Part shown: piece by piece, positions 30,530-38,606 of the stretch | Layout of the letters: each line of letters begins with the position of its first letter | Numbering within the stretch: position 1 is the stretch's first letter | Assembly: GCA_958296175.1 (NCBI GenBank) | Contig: OY282448.1 | Location: 2,542,127-2,606,126, forward strand | Direction of reading: 5' to 3' | Length of the DNA stretch: 64,000 nucleotides | Origin: an uncultured Chloroflexota bacterium | Lineage (GTDB): Bacteria; Chloroflexota; UBA11872 | The notes under the pieces: model-generated | What the model was told of the DNA's origin: nothing | The model's input: only the letters and a program-made list of their open reading frames with translations | Database searches by the model: none | Made by a program: the position numbers and the translations under genes

Positions 30530-31555
30530 ATGCCGGCGGCGGGCGCCACGGTAGCACCGGCGCGCGCGGCCCAGATTCTGGAACGCGCCGCCCAGGCGCG
30601 CGCCGTGGTGCTGGGCGACATGATGGTGGACGAGCACCTCATCGGCGAGGTGCGGCGCCTGGCGCGCGAGGCGCCGCTGCCCGTCATCGAAGAACGCGAG
30701 CGCCGCCTGGTGCCCGGCGGCGCCACCAACACGGCGGCCAACCTGCGCGGGCTGGGATGCTCCGCGGCCGTGGCCGGCGTGGTGGGCGCCGACGCCATGG
30801 CGGAGCGCCTGGGCGCGGAACTGACGCGGCGCGGCATCCAGGCCGACGGCCTCGTCCGCGACCCCTCGCGCACCACCGCGGTCAAGCTGCGCGTGTGGGC
30901 CGGCGGCGACCGGCAGCGCACGCAACACATGGTGGCGCGGATCGACTCGCTGGACAGTTCCGAGGTCTCCCCGCACGCCGCCGCGCAGCTGACCACCTAC
31001 CTGGCGCATGCCGTGCCGGCCGCCGACGCGCTGATCATTTCGGACTACGAGGCCGGCGTCCTGAGTCCGCCGGTTCTGTCGGCGGCGCTGACCGCCGCGC
31101 GCGCGGCGGACCTCATCGTTACGGCGGACGCGCACGGCGGCCTGGCGCGCTTTGGCGGCGCCACGCTGCTGACGCCGAACCAGCCCGAGGCCGAGGCCGA
31201 ACTGGGGCGCACGATCGATTCGACCGCCGACGCGCTGGACGCCGCCGCCGAGCTGCGGCGCCGCGTGGGCGTGGACGCCGTGCTGATCACGCTGGGGGAA
31301 GCGGGGATGGCGCTCGACGCCGCGGACGGCGCGCGGATCGTGGTTCCGGCCGACCGCAGCATCCGCGTGGCCGACCCGACCGGCGCCGGCGACACCGTGG
31401 CGGCGGCAATGACGGCGGCGCTGCTGGGCGGCGCGTCGCCCGCCGAGGCCGCGGCCCTGGCGGGGCTGGCCGCGCGGATCGTGGTGCGTCAGCTCGGCGC
31501 GGCCGTGGTGACCAGCGGCGAACTCGTGCGCGAGGCCCATGGCGCGCACGTCTGA
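30530..31555 (+). CDS. rfaE1: D-glycero-beta-D-manno-heptose-7-phosphate kinase (RfaE1-like)
   Basis: A 341-residue PfkB-family sugar kinase. VVLGDMMVDEHLIGEV begins the domain, PGGATNTAANLRGLG is the substrate-binding glycine motif, LIISDYEAGVL the mid-domain signature and RVADPTGAGDTVAAAM the anion-hole/catalytic Asp motif. Sequence order fits the RfaE1/HldE kinase half, which phosphorylates heptose-7-phosphate on the way to ADP-heptose. ATG 30530 lies 3 bp after the isomerase-like stop. The next gene overlaps by 17 bp and encodes the matching adenylyltransferase, so the two activities are separate but coupled. Confidence 0.85.
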   Translation: MPAAGATVAPARAAQILERAAQARAVVLGDMMVDEHLIGEVRRLAREAPLPVIEERERRLVPGGATNTAANLRGLGCSAAVAGVVGADAMAERLGAELTRRGIQADGLVRDPSRTTAVKLRVWAGGDRQRTQHMVARIDSLDSSEVSPHAAAQLTTYLAHAVPAADALIISDYEAGVLSPPVLSAALTAARAADLIVTADAHGGLARFGGATLLTPNQPEAEAELGRTIDSTADALDAAAELRRRVGVDAVLITLGEAGMALDAADGARIVVPADRSIRVADPTGAGDTVAAAMTAALLGGASPAEAAALAGLAARIVVRQLGAAVVTSGELVREAHGAHV

Positions 31556-32039
31556 GTCCAGCATCGTCCACGCCAGCGATCTGGGGGAGCTGCGCTCACG
31601 GGAAGCCGCGGCCGGGCGCTCCGTGGTGCTGACCAACGGCTGTTTCGACCTGATCCACCCGGGGCACCTGCACGTGCTGCGCGCGGCGGCGCAGCTGGGA
31701 GACACCCTGGTCGTGGGCGTGAACAGCGACGCCAGCGTGCGGCGGCTCAAGGGGCCGGAGCGTCCGGTGATGTCCCTGCATGACCGCGCGGCGGTGGTGG
31801 GCGCGCTGCGCTGGGTCGACGTGGTGACGCCGTTCGACGACGACACGGCCGCGGGCCTGATCGAGCGGCTGCGGCCGCAACATTATGTCAAGGGCGCGGA
31901 CTACGACCCGGCGGCTGGGGGGCGGCGGTTGCCGGAGGCCGACGCGCTGCGGCGGCTGGGCATTGCCGCGGCCTTCGTGCCGCTGGCGCCCGGCCACGCC
32001 TCCACCGACCTGATAGCCCGGCGCCGCGGCGCGACGTGA
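31539..32039 (+). CDS. rfaE2: D-glycero-beta-D-manno-heptose 1-phosphate adenylyltransferase (RfaE2)
   Basis: A 166-residue nucleotidyltransferase of the cytidylyltransferase-like superfamily. VVLTNGCFDLIHPGHLHVLR carries the HxGH nucleotide-binding motif, followed by GVNSDASVRRLKGPERPV, the conserved adenylyltransferase block, and YVKGADY. It makes ADP-heptose from heptose-1-phosphate and ATP. ATG 31539 gives the normal family length. It overlaps the kinase gene by 17 bp and the murJ gene by 4 bp. ADP-heptose in this lineage is presumably used for a non-LPS cell-surface glycan. Confidence 0.92.
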   Translation: MARTSESSIVHASDLGELRSREAAAGRSVVLTNGCFDLIHPGHLHVLRAAAQLGDTLVVGVNSDASVRRLKGPERPVMSLHDRAAVVGALRWVDVVTPFDDDTAAGLIERLRPQHYVKGADYDPAAGGRRLPEADALRRLGIAAAFVPLAPGHASTDLIARRRGAT

Positions 32040-33625
32040 ACGCGGCCACGACCCGGCGCGTGGCCATTGCCGCCGCGCTGGTGGCCGCGGGCAACGTGCT
32101 GAGCCGCCTGCTCGGCTTTGTGCGCGAACCAGTGATTGCGGCGCTCTTTGGCGCGTCGGGCACGGCCGACGCCTTCGAGGTGGCCACGCGCCTGCCGCAA
32201 CTGGTGCACGAGCTGGTGATCGGGGGCGCAATCTCGGGCGTGCTGATCCCGCTGTTCAGCGAAATGGCCGACGACGAGCGGCGGCTGGGGCAGCTATTCA
32301 GCTCGCTGCTGGCGTCGGTGGGCGCGGCGCTGCTGGGCGTGACCGCGGTGCTGGTGGTGTTCGCCGAGCCGCTGGTGGCGGCGGCGGCGCCGGGCCTTCC
32401 CGCGGCCACGCAGGCCCAGGCGGTTGCGATGACGCGCGTGACGCTGCCGGCCGTGCTCTTGCTGGGGATATCGGCGGTGACGGCGGCGCGGCTCTACGCG
32501 CGCGACCGCTTCGCCGCGCCGGCGTTCGGGGCGGCCAGTCTGAACGGGACCATGATCGTGCTGGCGCTGGCGCTCACGCCCGTGGTGGGGCCGATCGGCG
32601 TGGCGATCGGGTATCTGGCCGGGGCGGGCGCGCATCTGCTGGTGCAGGTGCCGGCGCTGCTGCGCGACCGTGCGCGGCTGGCGCGCCCCGCGTGGCGCGG
32701 CAACGACGACCTGACGCGCGCGCGGCGGCTCTACCTGCCCATCGCGGCGGGGCTGTTGTTTGCGCAGGCGCTGGTGATCGTGGACACCAACCTGGCCTCG
32801 CGCACGGGCGAGGGCAGCCTGGCGGTGATGCGCTTCGCCACGCGCGTGCAGCAGTTCCCGCTGGGGCTCATCGGCAGCGCCATCGCACTGGCGTTCTTGC
32901 CGGTGCTGGCGCGCACCGCGCCCGAGCGGCCGCGCGACTTTGCGCGCGCGGTCGAGTTCAAGTCCACTCTGACGGCCGGGGCGCGCGCGGCGTTCGTGCT
33001 GATCGTTCCGGTGACCGTGGTCTTGACGGTGCTGAGCGCGCCGGTCATCCGCGTGGTCTACGAGCGGGGCGCGTTCGACGCGGCGGCCACCGACCTGACG
33101 GCGGCGGCGCTGGTGATCTACGCCGTGCAGCTGCCGCTCACCGTGCTCGACCAGGTGTTCTTGGCCGCGTTCTACGCCACGCGCAACACCGTCGTCCCGG
33201 TGCTGGTGGGGGTGGGCGGCGGGCTTGCCTATCTGGCAGCGGCCGCGGCGCTGGTGGAGCCGTTCGGCGTGCTGGGGCTGGTGGCGGCCAACAGCGTGCA
33301 GAACAGCCTGCACGGCCTGGTGCTGGGCTGGCTGCTGTGGCGGCGCGTCGGCGGCTTTGGCGACCCGAGCCTGTGGGGGTTTGGCGTGCGCGTAGGGGCG
33401 GCCGGCGCCCTGGCGGCGGCGGCGGCGCTGGCGCTGCGGGTGACCGCCGGCGGCGCGCTTGCCCCGAACGGCGCGGCCGGCTGGGGCGCGCTGCTGGCCG
33501 GCGGGGCCACGGTCAGCGCGGTCTACGCCGCCTCGCTCGCGCTGCTGCGCGTGCCCGAAGTCTCGCTGGCCGCGCGCTTCGTGCGCCGGCGGCTCGGCTG
33601 GGGCGCGCCGGGCGCCGCCGGGTAG
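32036..33625 (+). CDS. murJ: MurJ/MviN-family lipid II flippase
   Basis: A 529-residue polytopic membrane protein of the MOP/MATE-like MurJ family, with about 14 hydrophobic segments. Family hallmarks are the N-terminal NVLSRLLGFVREPVIAALFG and DAFEVATRLPQLVHELV segments and, later, VYERGAFDAAATDLTAAAL and FYATRNTVVPVLVG. MurJ moves lipid-linked peptidoglycan precursors across the membrane; relatives move other lipid-linked glycans. The start is GTG 32036, overlapping the adenylyltransferase stop (GTGA). Location beside ADP-heptose genes leaves open whether it serves peptidoglycan or a surface glycan. Confidence 0.9.
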   Translation: MNAATTRRVAIAAALVAAGNVLSRLLGFVREPVIAALFGASGTADAFEVATRLPQLVHELVIGGAISGVLIPLFSEMADDERRLGQLFSSLLASVGAALLGVTAVLVVFAEPLVAAAAPGLPAATQAQAVAMTRVTLPAVLLLGISAVTAARLYARDRFAAPAFGAASLNGTMIVLALALTPVVGPIGVAIGYLAGAGAHLLVQVPALLRDRARLARPAWRGNDDLTRARRLYLPIAAGLLFAQALVIVDTNLASRTGEGSLAVMRFATRVQQFPLGLIGSAIALAFLPVLARTAPERPRDFARAVEFKSTLTAGARAAFVLIVPVTVVLTVLSAPVIRVVYERGAFDAAATDLTAAALVIYAVQLPLTVLDQVFLAAFYATRNTVVPVLVGVGGGLAYLAAAAALVEPFGVLGLVAANSVQNSLHGLVLGWLLWRRVGGFGDPSLWGFGVRVGAAGALAAAAALALRVTAGGALAPNGAAGWGALLAGGATVSAVYAASLALLRVPEVSLAARFVRRRLGWGAPGAAG

Positions 33626-33670
33626 GTCGGCTAGGATTTACGTTCGCGTGCGCCGCGCAGGGGTCGTGGA

Positions 33671-35287
33671 ATGCCAGTGATGAGCGGGTCCGAAGCTGTC
33701 GTCCAGAGTTTGATCGCCGAGGGCGTGGACCTGGTGTTTGGAATCCCCGGCTATCACAGCGAGCACCTGTACGGGCGATTGATGCGGCAGGACACGATTC
33801 GCCACGTGCTGGTGCGCCACGAGCAGGGGGCCGGCTACATGGCCATCGGCGCCGCACGCGTGACGGGGCGGCCCGCCACGCTGCTGAGCACCGCGGGGCC
33901 GGGGGCGCTGAACGCGGCCACGCCCATGGGCGAAGCCTACGGCGACAGCGTGCCCCTGCTGAACGTGATGGCGGAGGACATGTCGCCCTACCTGTATCAG
34001 GACCGCGGCATCGTGCACGAGAGCAAGGATCAGTTCGGCGTCTTCAGCCGCCTGAGCCAGTGGAGCGCGCAGGCGCTCTCGCCCGGCGAGATTCCCGGCG
34101 CCATTCACGAGGGTCTGCGGCGCATGCAGGTCAACCGCCCGCGTCCGGTGGTGGTGGAGATTCCCATCGACGTGTTTCAGGGCGAAGGCGAGGTCACGCT
34201 GCTGGAGCGCGAGACGCACCAGCCGCCGCAGGGCGACGCGGCCGACCTGGAACGCATTGCCGCGATGCTGGTGGAGGCGGAACGCCCGCTGCTGTGGGCC
34301 GGCGGCGGGGTGATGTCGGCGGGCGCGTCCGCCGAACTGCGCGCCCTGGCCGAGGCGCTGGACATTCCGGTCATGCTCACCACCACCAGCAAAGGCGCCA
34401 TGCCCGAAGACCATCCGCTGGTGGTGGGCAATCTCAGCAGCCACGGCCCGGTGCGGCGCTTCATGCAGCAGGCCGACGTGATGCTGGCGGTTGGGGCTAA
34501 GTTTTCGTATCTCTCCAGCGGCAAGTGGACGCTGCCGGTGCCCAAGAAGCTGCTGCACGTCGACATCGACCCCACGCAGCCGGGCAAGAACTTTCCGGCT
34601 GAGATTGGCGTGCACGCCGACGCGCGCGCGGCGCTGGCGGCGCTGGGGGCGGCGACCGCCGACGCGCCCGCGGTCGACCGCGGCGCCTGGGTGGACGCCG
34701 GACGCGAGGCGCGGGCGCAGGTGCGCGCGGAGCTGGCCCGGCGCGCGCCGCTGGAGTGGGGCCTGATGCAGTCGCTGCGCAACGCGCTGCCGCGCGACGC
34801 CATCGTGGCCTGCGACCCGCACCTGCTGGGGTACTGGAGCCGCGAGCACCTGCCTTTCTACGAACCGCGCACCTGGCTCTACGGCCTGGCCTTCGGCACG
34901 CTGGGGTACTCCTACCCGGCGGCGCTGGGCGCCAAGCTGGCGGCGCCGGAGCGTGCGGTGGTCTCTATCACCGGCGACGGCGGGTTCCTGTTTACGGCGC
35001 AGGAAATGGCCACGGCCGTGCAGCTGGGGCTGCCGGTGCCGGTGGTGATCTTCAACGACCACGCGTACGGGGCCATCAAGGAAGACTTCCTGCGCGACTA
35101 CGGCCGCGCCTACGAGGTGAACCTGCACAACCCCGACTTCGTGAAATTTGCGGGGTCGTTCGGCGCGGTGGGTCTGCGCGCCACGCCGGAGACGCTGGAG
35201 GCCGTGCTGCGTGAAGCCTTGCGGCTGGACCGCCCGTCGCTGATCGACGTGCAGGTGCAGTTGCGGCGGCCGCTGCAGGCGGCGTAG
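33671..35287 (+). CDS. Thiamine diphosphate-dependent enzyme, acetolactate synthase-like
   Basis: A 538-residue ThDP enzyme with three domains. The N-terminal pyrimidine domain has LVFGIPGYHSEHLYG and the catalytic Glu in VLVRHEQGAGYMAIG. The central domain holds a Rossmann-like AERPLLWAGGGVMSAG segment. The C-terminal domain carries the ThDP/Mg motif from ITGDGGFLFTAQEM to IFNDHAYGAI. Length and order match the large-subunit acetolactate synthase/benzoylformate decarboxylase group, but no small regulatory subunit is adjacent, so the substrate is uncertain. ATG 33671 is followed four codons later by a second in-frame ATG. It is 45 bp downstream of murJ and probably has its own role. Confidence 0.85.
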   Translation: MPVMSGSEAVVQSLIAEGVDLVFGIPGYHSEHLYGRLMRQDTIRHVLVRHEQGAGYMAIGAARVTGRPATLLSTAGPGALNAATPMGEAYGDSVPLLNVMAEDMSPYLYQDRGIVHESKDQFGVFSRLSQWSAQALSPGEIPGAIHEGLRRMQVNRPRPVVVEIPIDVFQGEGEVTLLERETHQPPQGDAADLERIAAMLVEAERPLLWAGGGVMSAGASAELRALAEALDIPVMLTTTSKGAMPEDHPLVVGNLSSHGPVRRFMQQADVMLAVGAKFSYLSSGKWTLPVPKKLLHVDIDPTQPGKNFPAEIGVHADARAALAALGAATADAPAVDRGAWVDAGREARAQVRAELARRAPLEWGLMQSLRNALPRDAIVACDPHLLGYWSREHLPFYEPRTWLYGLAFGTLGYSYPAALGAKLAAPERAVVSITGDGGFLFTAQEMATAVQLGLPVPVVIFNDHAYGAIKEDFLRDYGRAYEVNLHNPDFVKFAGSFGAVGLRATPETLEAVLREALRLDRPSLIDVQVQLRRPLQAA

Positions 35288-35464
35288 CCGCCGGACGATG
35301 GACATGGTTCCACGCAGGGCGCGCAGGGACGCCAGGGAACGCGGGAGCTTAGGGGCCGGGGCGAGCGCCGACGGGTGACGGCGCAGACGGCGGGAATCCG
35401 CGGGGGACGCCGGGCGCCGTCTCGGTTATGCTTGGGGCGCACGGGGCTGCACGGGCATAGGTCC

Positions 35465-35677
35465 ATGCCAAAACATTTCCACCCCATGCTTGGAAGGCGC
35501 CGCCTGCTGGGAGCGCTGCTTGGCGCGCCGCTGCTGCTGGGGCTGAGCGCGTGCGCCGATAGCGATTCGTTCGACTTTCGGCCCTCGGGCCGTTGCGGCC
35601 GCGGCTGCGTTGGCGCCACCGATCACGCGGACGACGCGCAGAAACGCCGCGAAGGGTTGTCCAAGGCCGAGAACTGA
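35465..35677 (+). CDS. Small putative lipoprotein
   Basis: A 70-residue exported peptide: GRRRLLGALLGAPLLLGLSAC is a twin-arginine-like or Sec signal with a lipobox cysteine at residue 30. A short polar mature part of about 40 residues with two further cysteines (RCGRGCVG) follows. ATG 35465 gives the complete signal. It is 73 bp upstream of a coiled-coil gene. No function is recognised. Confidence 0.6.
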   Translation: MPKHFHPMLGRRRLLGALLGAPLLLGLSACADSDSFDFRPSGRCGRGCVGATDHADDAQKRREGLSKAEN

Positions 35678-35750
35678 CCGCGCGGAGGCAGCGCCAGGCA
35701 AGGTCGGCGGCGGACCGAGCGCTGGGCACCTGCGAGATCGAGGAGCGTCG

Positions 35751-36698
35751 ATGGAACTTACGAACCGATTGGCTCGGATCGCTGGCGGCACGTGGAGGAT
35801 CGGTCGCGCCACCGCGACGAGGTGCATCCGCATAGGCGCGCTGGTGGTGCTGATCGTGCGCTATCGGTCTCGGGCGAATGCCATCGACGCCAGGCTCGGG
35901 GCGCTGACTCCCAGGTCGACGTCGGCGGCGGCCGCGCCGGCGCCCGACGGCGGCAATCCATTGGCCAAACGCCGGGTGAGCAACGCCCAGGCGCAGCAGC
36001 CGGAGCGCGCGCCGGTGCGGCAGCCGGAGCGCACGTCGGTGCGTTCGACGCCGCGCCCCACGGCCGACACGGCCGCACCACCGCCGCCGCCGCCATTCAC
36101 GGTCGTGTCGCGCAAAGACGCCGCCGTGGGCGCGACCTTGCGCCGGCCTGACGGCGCTGACGGCGCAGATCGGGCGGACCGCCAGCGCCGTCACGGGGCA
36201 GGGGCGGGCGCGTCGTCCCAGGTCGGCGGCCCGCACGCCCACGCCAGCCCAGGCCCGCGTCCACTTCGACTTGCGGGGCCGCACGTCGTCGATCCTGGCC
36301 TGGACGACACGCACGTGGACGAGGACGACGGGAAACCGATTGGCGAGATGCTGGACGACCTGGAAGACCGGGTGGACGTGCTGGAAAGCCAGATGGACGA
36401 ACTGGAATACCAGGTCGAAGCCATCGAACGCGTGGAACGCGCAAACGCCGCGCCGCGGACGGCCGCCGATGGGCTCGACAACCTGGCGCTGCAGGAAAGC
36501 ACGCGCACGTGCCTGCGGTGGAACAACATCACGTCCATTCCGCAGGTCACGCAGTTGGCCTGGAACGACGTCATCAAGCTGCGCGGCATGGATCTGCGGT
36601 CGATGAACGACCTGCACCGCGCACTGGCCGAGCAAGGCCTGGCCTTTGCCCACGACCCGCGGGACGGACCGGAGGAGCAGCACTCGGCCTCCGGGTGA
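35751..36698 (+). CDS. Coiled-coil protein with RNA polymerase alpha-CTD-like C-terminal domain (1)
   Basis: A 315-residue protein. The first 45 residues include a short hydrophobic stretch (CIRIGALVVLIVRY); about 150 low-complexity Pro/Arg/Ala residues follow. A strongly acidic segment predicted to be a coiled coil comes next (LDDLEDRVDVLESQMDELEY, about residues 202-230). The final 60 or so residues (LALQESTRTCLRWNNITSIP then the IKLRGMDLRSMNDLHRAL region) follow the helix-hairpin-helix pattern of the RNA polymerase alpha C-terminal domain. ATG 35751 has a perfect GAGGAG upstream. The low-complexity middle may contain compensating frameshifts. It has a shorter paralogue immediately downstream. 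Confidence 0.6.
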   Translation: MELTNRLARIAGGTWRIGRATATRCIRIGALVVLIVRYRSRANAIDARLGALTPRSTSAAAAPAPDGGNPLAKRRVSNAQAQQPERAPVRQPERTSVRSTPRPTADTAAPPPPPPFTVVSRKDAAVGATLRRPDGADGADRADRQRRHGAGAGASSQVGGPHAHASPGPRPLRLAGPHVVDPGLDDTHVDEDDGKPIGEMLDDLEDRVDVLESQMDELEYQVEAIERVERANAAPRTAADGLDNLALQESTRTCLRWNNITSIPQVTQLAWNDVIKLRGMDLRSMNDLHRALAEQGLAFAHDPRDGPEEQHSASG

Positions 36699-36822
36699 CG
36701 CTCACGCCCGGTTCACGCCCGACCGACACGGAGCGGCATGGGGGGCGTGGAAATCCCGTGCTCGCCGGCGTTCGCTAGCATGAGCCGCTCGTTTCACACG
36801 CGGCTCATTGCGAGGGACGCAG

Positions 36823-37230
36823 ATGCAAGCACCAGAACACGCGAGGCTGGGTGCCATAGAGACCCGAATGGAATCGCAGGAGAGGCGAATGTCGTTCATG
36901 GAGGCCCGTATTACGGATCTCGAACGCCAAATCCGAAACCACAGCGTGCTCCTGGAGGGCAAGACGGAACGCGCCTCGACAAGCCATGAACCTACGTCGA
37001 CACCCCACAGCGACAGTGACCCGATTGAAAATCTCAATCTGCGGAATCGTACGCGCAATTGCCTGCTAAGGCACGAGATCACGACCATCCAGCAGGTCAC
37101 TCGGATGAGGTGGGATGAGCTCTACGAACTGCGCGGCATGGGGCTGCGGTTAATGGATGACCTGCAGAACGCACTAGCTGCGCGCGGCCTTGCCCTTATT
37201 GACAGCGAGCCAAAGGTCGAGACGAAGTAG
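36823..37230 (+). CDS. Coiled-coil protein with RNA polymerase alpha-CTD-like C-terminal domain (2)
   Basis: A 135-residue protein with two parts: a coiled-coil N-terminal half (IETRMESQERRMSFMEARIT and DLERQIRNHSVLLEG, residues about 10-50), then a polar linker and a C-terminal domain from PIENLNLRNRTRNCLLRHEI through ELRGMGLRLMDDLQNALAAR. This follows the alpha-CTD pattern (PIEELDLSVRSxNCLKRxxI... LLxIRNFGxKSLxEVKExL). About half the residues of this domain match the preceding protein. The start is ATG 36823 with GAGGGA upstream; TTG 36808 is an alternative. G+C is lower than in neighbours. Alpha-CTDs bind DNA and activators, so a transcription role is possible but unproven. Confidence 0.65.
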   Translation: MQAPEHARLGAIETRMESQERRMSFMEARITDLERQIRNHSVLLEGKTERASTSHEPTSTPHSDSDPIENLNLRNRTRNCLLRHEITTIQQVTRMRWDELYELRGMGLRLMDDLQNALAARGLALIDSEPKVETK

Positions 37231-37310
37231 TTGCACTTAGCCATCACAGGCTGTTTTCGACCCGGTTTCCAGTAGGCTGCTGGTCCGATTCGAGAGACCT
37301 CGTCTGCAGG

Positions 37311-37399
37311 GGTCGTCTCCGCGGGTATGGGGAACACGACAAGATGAGCGGCGCGGCGGGCGGCGGCAAGCGTCGTCTCCGCAGGTAGGAGGAACACGA
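37311..37399 (-). CRISPR. CRISPR-like repeat pair (two 29-bp repeats, one 31-bp spacer)
   Basis: On the minus strand the repeats read GTGTTCCCCATACCCGCGGA... and GTGTTCCTCCTACCTGCGGA..., both followed by GACGAC. They lie at 37311-37339 and 37371-37399, separated by an unrelated 31-bp spacer (period 60). The start GTGTTCC and length are those of type I-E CRISPR repeats. Two copies without cas genes are not proof of a working array. The second copy ends in the Shine-Dalgarno and ATG of the SDR gene. It may be a decayed array or dispersed repeat. Confidence 0.45.
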
Positions 37400-38130
37400 T
37401 GGGTCTTGTGAATCGCATCACCCTGGTCACCGGCGCCAGTCGGGGGATCGGGCGGGAGGTTGCGTTGGGGTTTGCGCGCGCCGGGGCGCTGGTGGTGCTG
37501 GCCGCGCGCGACCGGGCGCGGCTGGACGGCGTGGCCGCGGAGATCGACGCGCTGCCGTCGGGGGCGGCGGACGTGGTGGAGCTCGACGTCAGCGACCCCG
37601 CGGCCGTGCGTCGGGCGATCGACGGCGTCGTGCGCCGGCATGGGCGGCTGGACGCCCTGTGCAACAACGCCGGGGTGAGTTCGGCGCCGGGGCCGGTGGC
37701 CGAGGTCGCGCCCGCAGCGTTTGCGGCCGTGCAGCAGGTCAACCTGATCGGGTTGTACGCCTGCTGCCACGCCGCGCTGCCCCACATGCAGCGCGCCGGG
37801 TATGGGCGCATCGTCAACGTTTCGTCAGGCGCGGCCATCATGTGCAACGCGGAACAGTCGGCCTACGCCGCCTCCAAGGCGGCGGTCAACGCGCTGACCG
37901 CCGCCATGGCCAAAGAGGTGCGCACGGCCAACGTGCTGGTGAACGCCATGAGCCCGGGGTCGGTGCGCACCGACATGAACCCGACGTCCAGCGTGCCGCC
38001 GTCCGAGGCCGTGCCCACGGCCGTCTGGCTGGCCTCGCTGCCGGACGACGGCCCGACGGGGCGCTTCTTCCGCTTCATGCAGGAACTGCCGATGCTGCCG
38101 GACATCGACCTGGACTGGTCGAGCCGCTGA
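37399..38130 (+). CDS. SDR-family oxidoreductase
   Basis: A 243-residue classical short-chain dehydrogenase/reductase. TLVTGASRGIGREVALGF is the cofactor-binding Gly motif, DALCNNAGVSSAP the NNAG motif, IVNVSSGAA the catalytic Ser strand and SAYAASKAAVNALT the YxxxK pair. The C-terminus (PGSVRTDMNP) is typical. The cofactor is NAD(P); the basic residue after the Gly motif suggests NADP(H). The ATG at 37399 and its AGGAGG (37387-37392) fall inside a CRISPR-like repeat. The substrate is unknown. Confidence 0.9.
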   Translation: MGLVNRITLVTGASRGIGREVALGFARAGALVVLAARDRARLDGVAAEIDALPSGAADVVELDVSDPAAVRRAIDGVVRRHGRLDALCNNAGVSSAPGPVAEVAPAAFAAVQQVNLIGLYACCHAALPHMQRAGYGRIVNVSSGAAIMCNAEQSAYAASKAAVNALTAAMAKEVRTANVLVNAMSPGSVRTDMNPTSSVPPSEAVPTAVWLASLPDDGPTGRFFRFMQELPMLPDIDLDWSSR

Positions 38131-38140
38131 GGGCGCGGGC

Positions 38141-38557
38141 GGCGATCGACCCTCACCCTAGCCCTCTCCCTGCCAGGGAGAGGGAACAGCACGAACGCGG
38201 GTGGCGATACGCCGGCACCGTCATGCCCTCTGCCTGCCTGACGGTGCCGGGCACGCGCGGCGCGGGCGGCGATCGACCCTCACCCTAACCCTCTCCCTGC
38301 CTGGGAGAGGGGACGCAGCGAACGCGGGTGGCGATACGCCGGCGCCGTCGCGCCCTCTGCCTGCCTGACGGTGCCGGGCGCGCGCGGCGCGGGCGGCGAT
38401 CGACCCCCACCCTAGCCCTCTCCCTGCCTGGGAGAGGGAACAGCGCGAACGCGGGTGGCGATACGCCGGCGTTGTCGCGCCCTCTGCCTGCCTGACGGTG
38501 CCGGGCGCGGGGGCGCGCGCGGCGATCGACCCTCACCCTAGCCCTCTCCCTGCCTGG
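38141..38557. repeat. 127-bp tandem repeat array, 3.3 copies, with palindromic cores
   Basis: Units start at 38141, 38268, 38395 and 38521 (partial), each beginning GGCGATCGACCCTCACCCTA. Every unit holds the hairpin core CCCTCTCCCTGCC-TGGGAGAGG, then GGGTGGCGATACGCCGGC and CTGCCTGCCTGACGGTGCCG, both self-complementary in part. Units differ by a few bases each. The array fills the 476-bp gap (38131-38606) between convergent SDR and GH32 genes; no gene is seen in it. Confidence 0.85.
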
Positions 38558-38606
38558 GAGAGGGGGCAGGAGGGAGAGGGGACGGGAGAGAGGGAACGGG
38601 GTGTGG

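Noticed and set aside
33671..35287. Naming the ThDP enzyme as acetolactate synthase (ilvB).
   Set aside because: No small subunit or other branched-chain amino acid genes are adjacent, and the family contains many different decarboxylases and lyases.
35800..36300. A frameshifted longer coiled-coil protein in the Pro/Arg-rich middle of the first alpha-CTD-like gene.
   Set aside because: One alternative frame contains LTALTAQIGRTASAVTGQ, which looks coiled-coil-like. It does not connect convincingly on either side, so the simple uninterrupted frame was kept.
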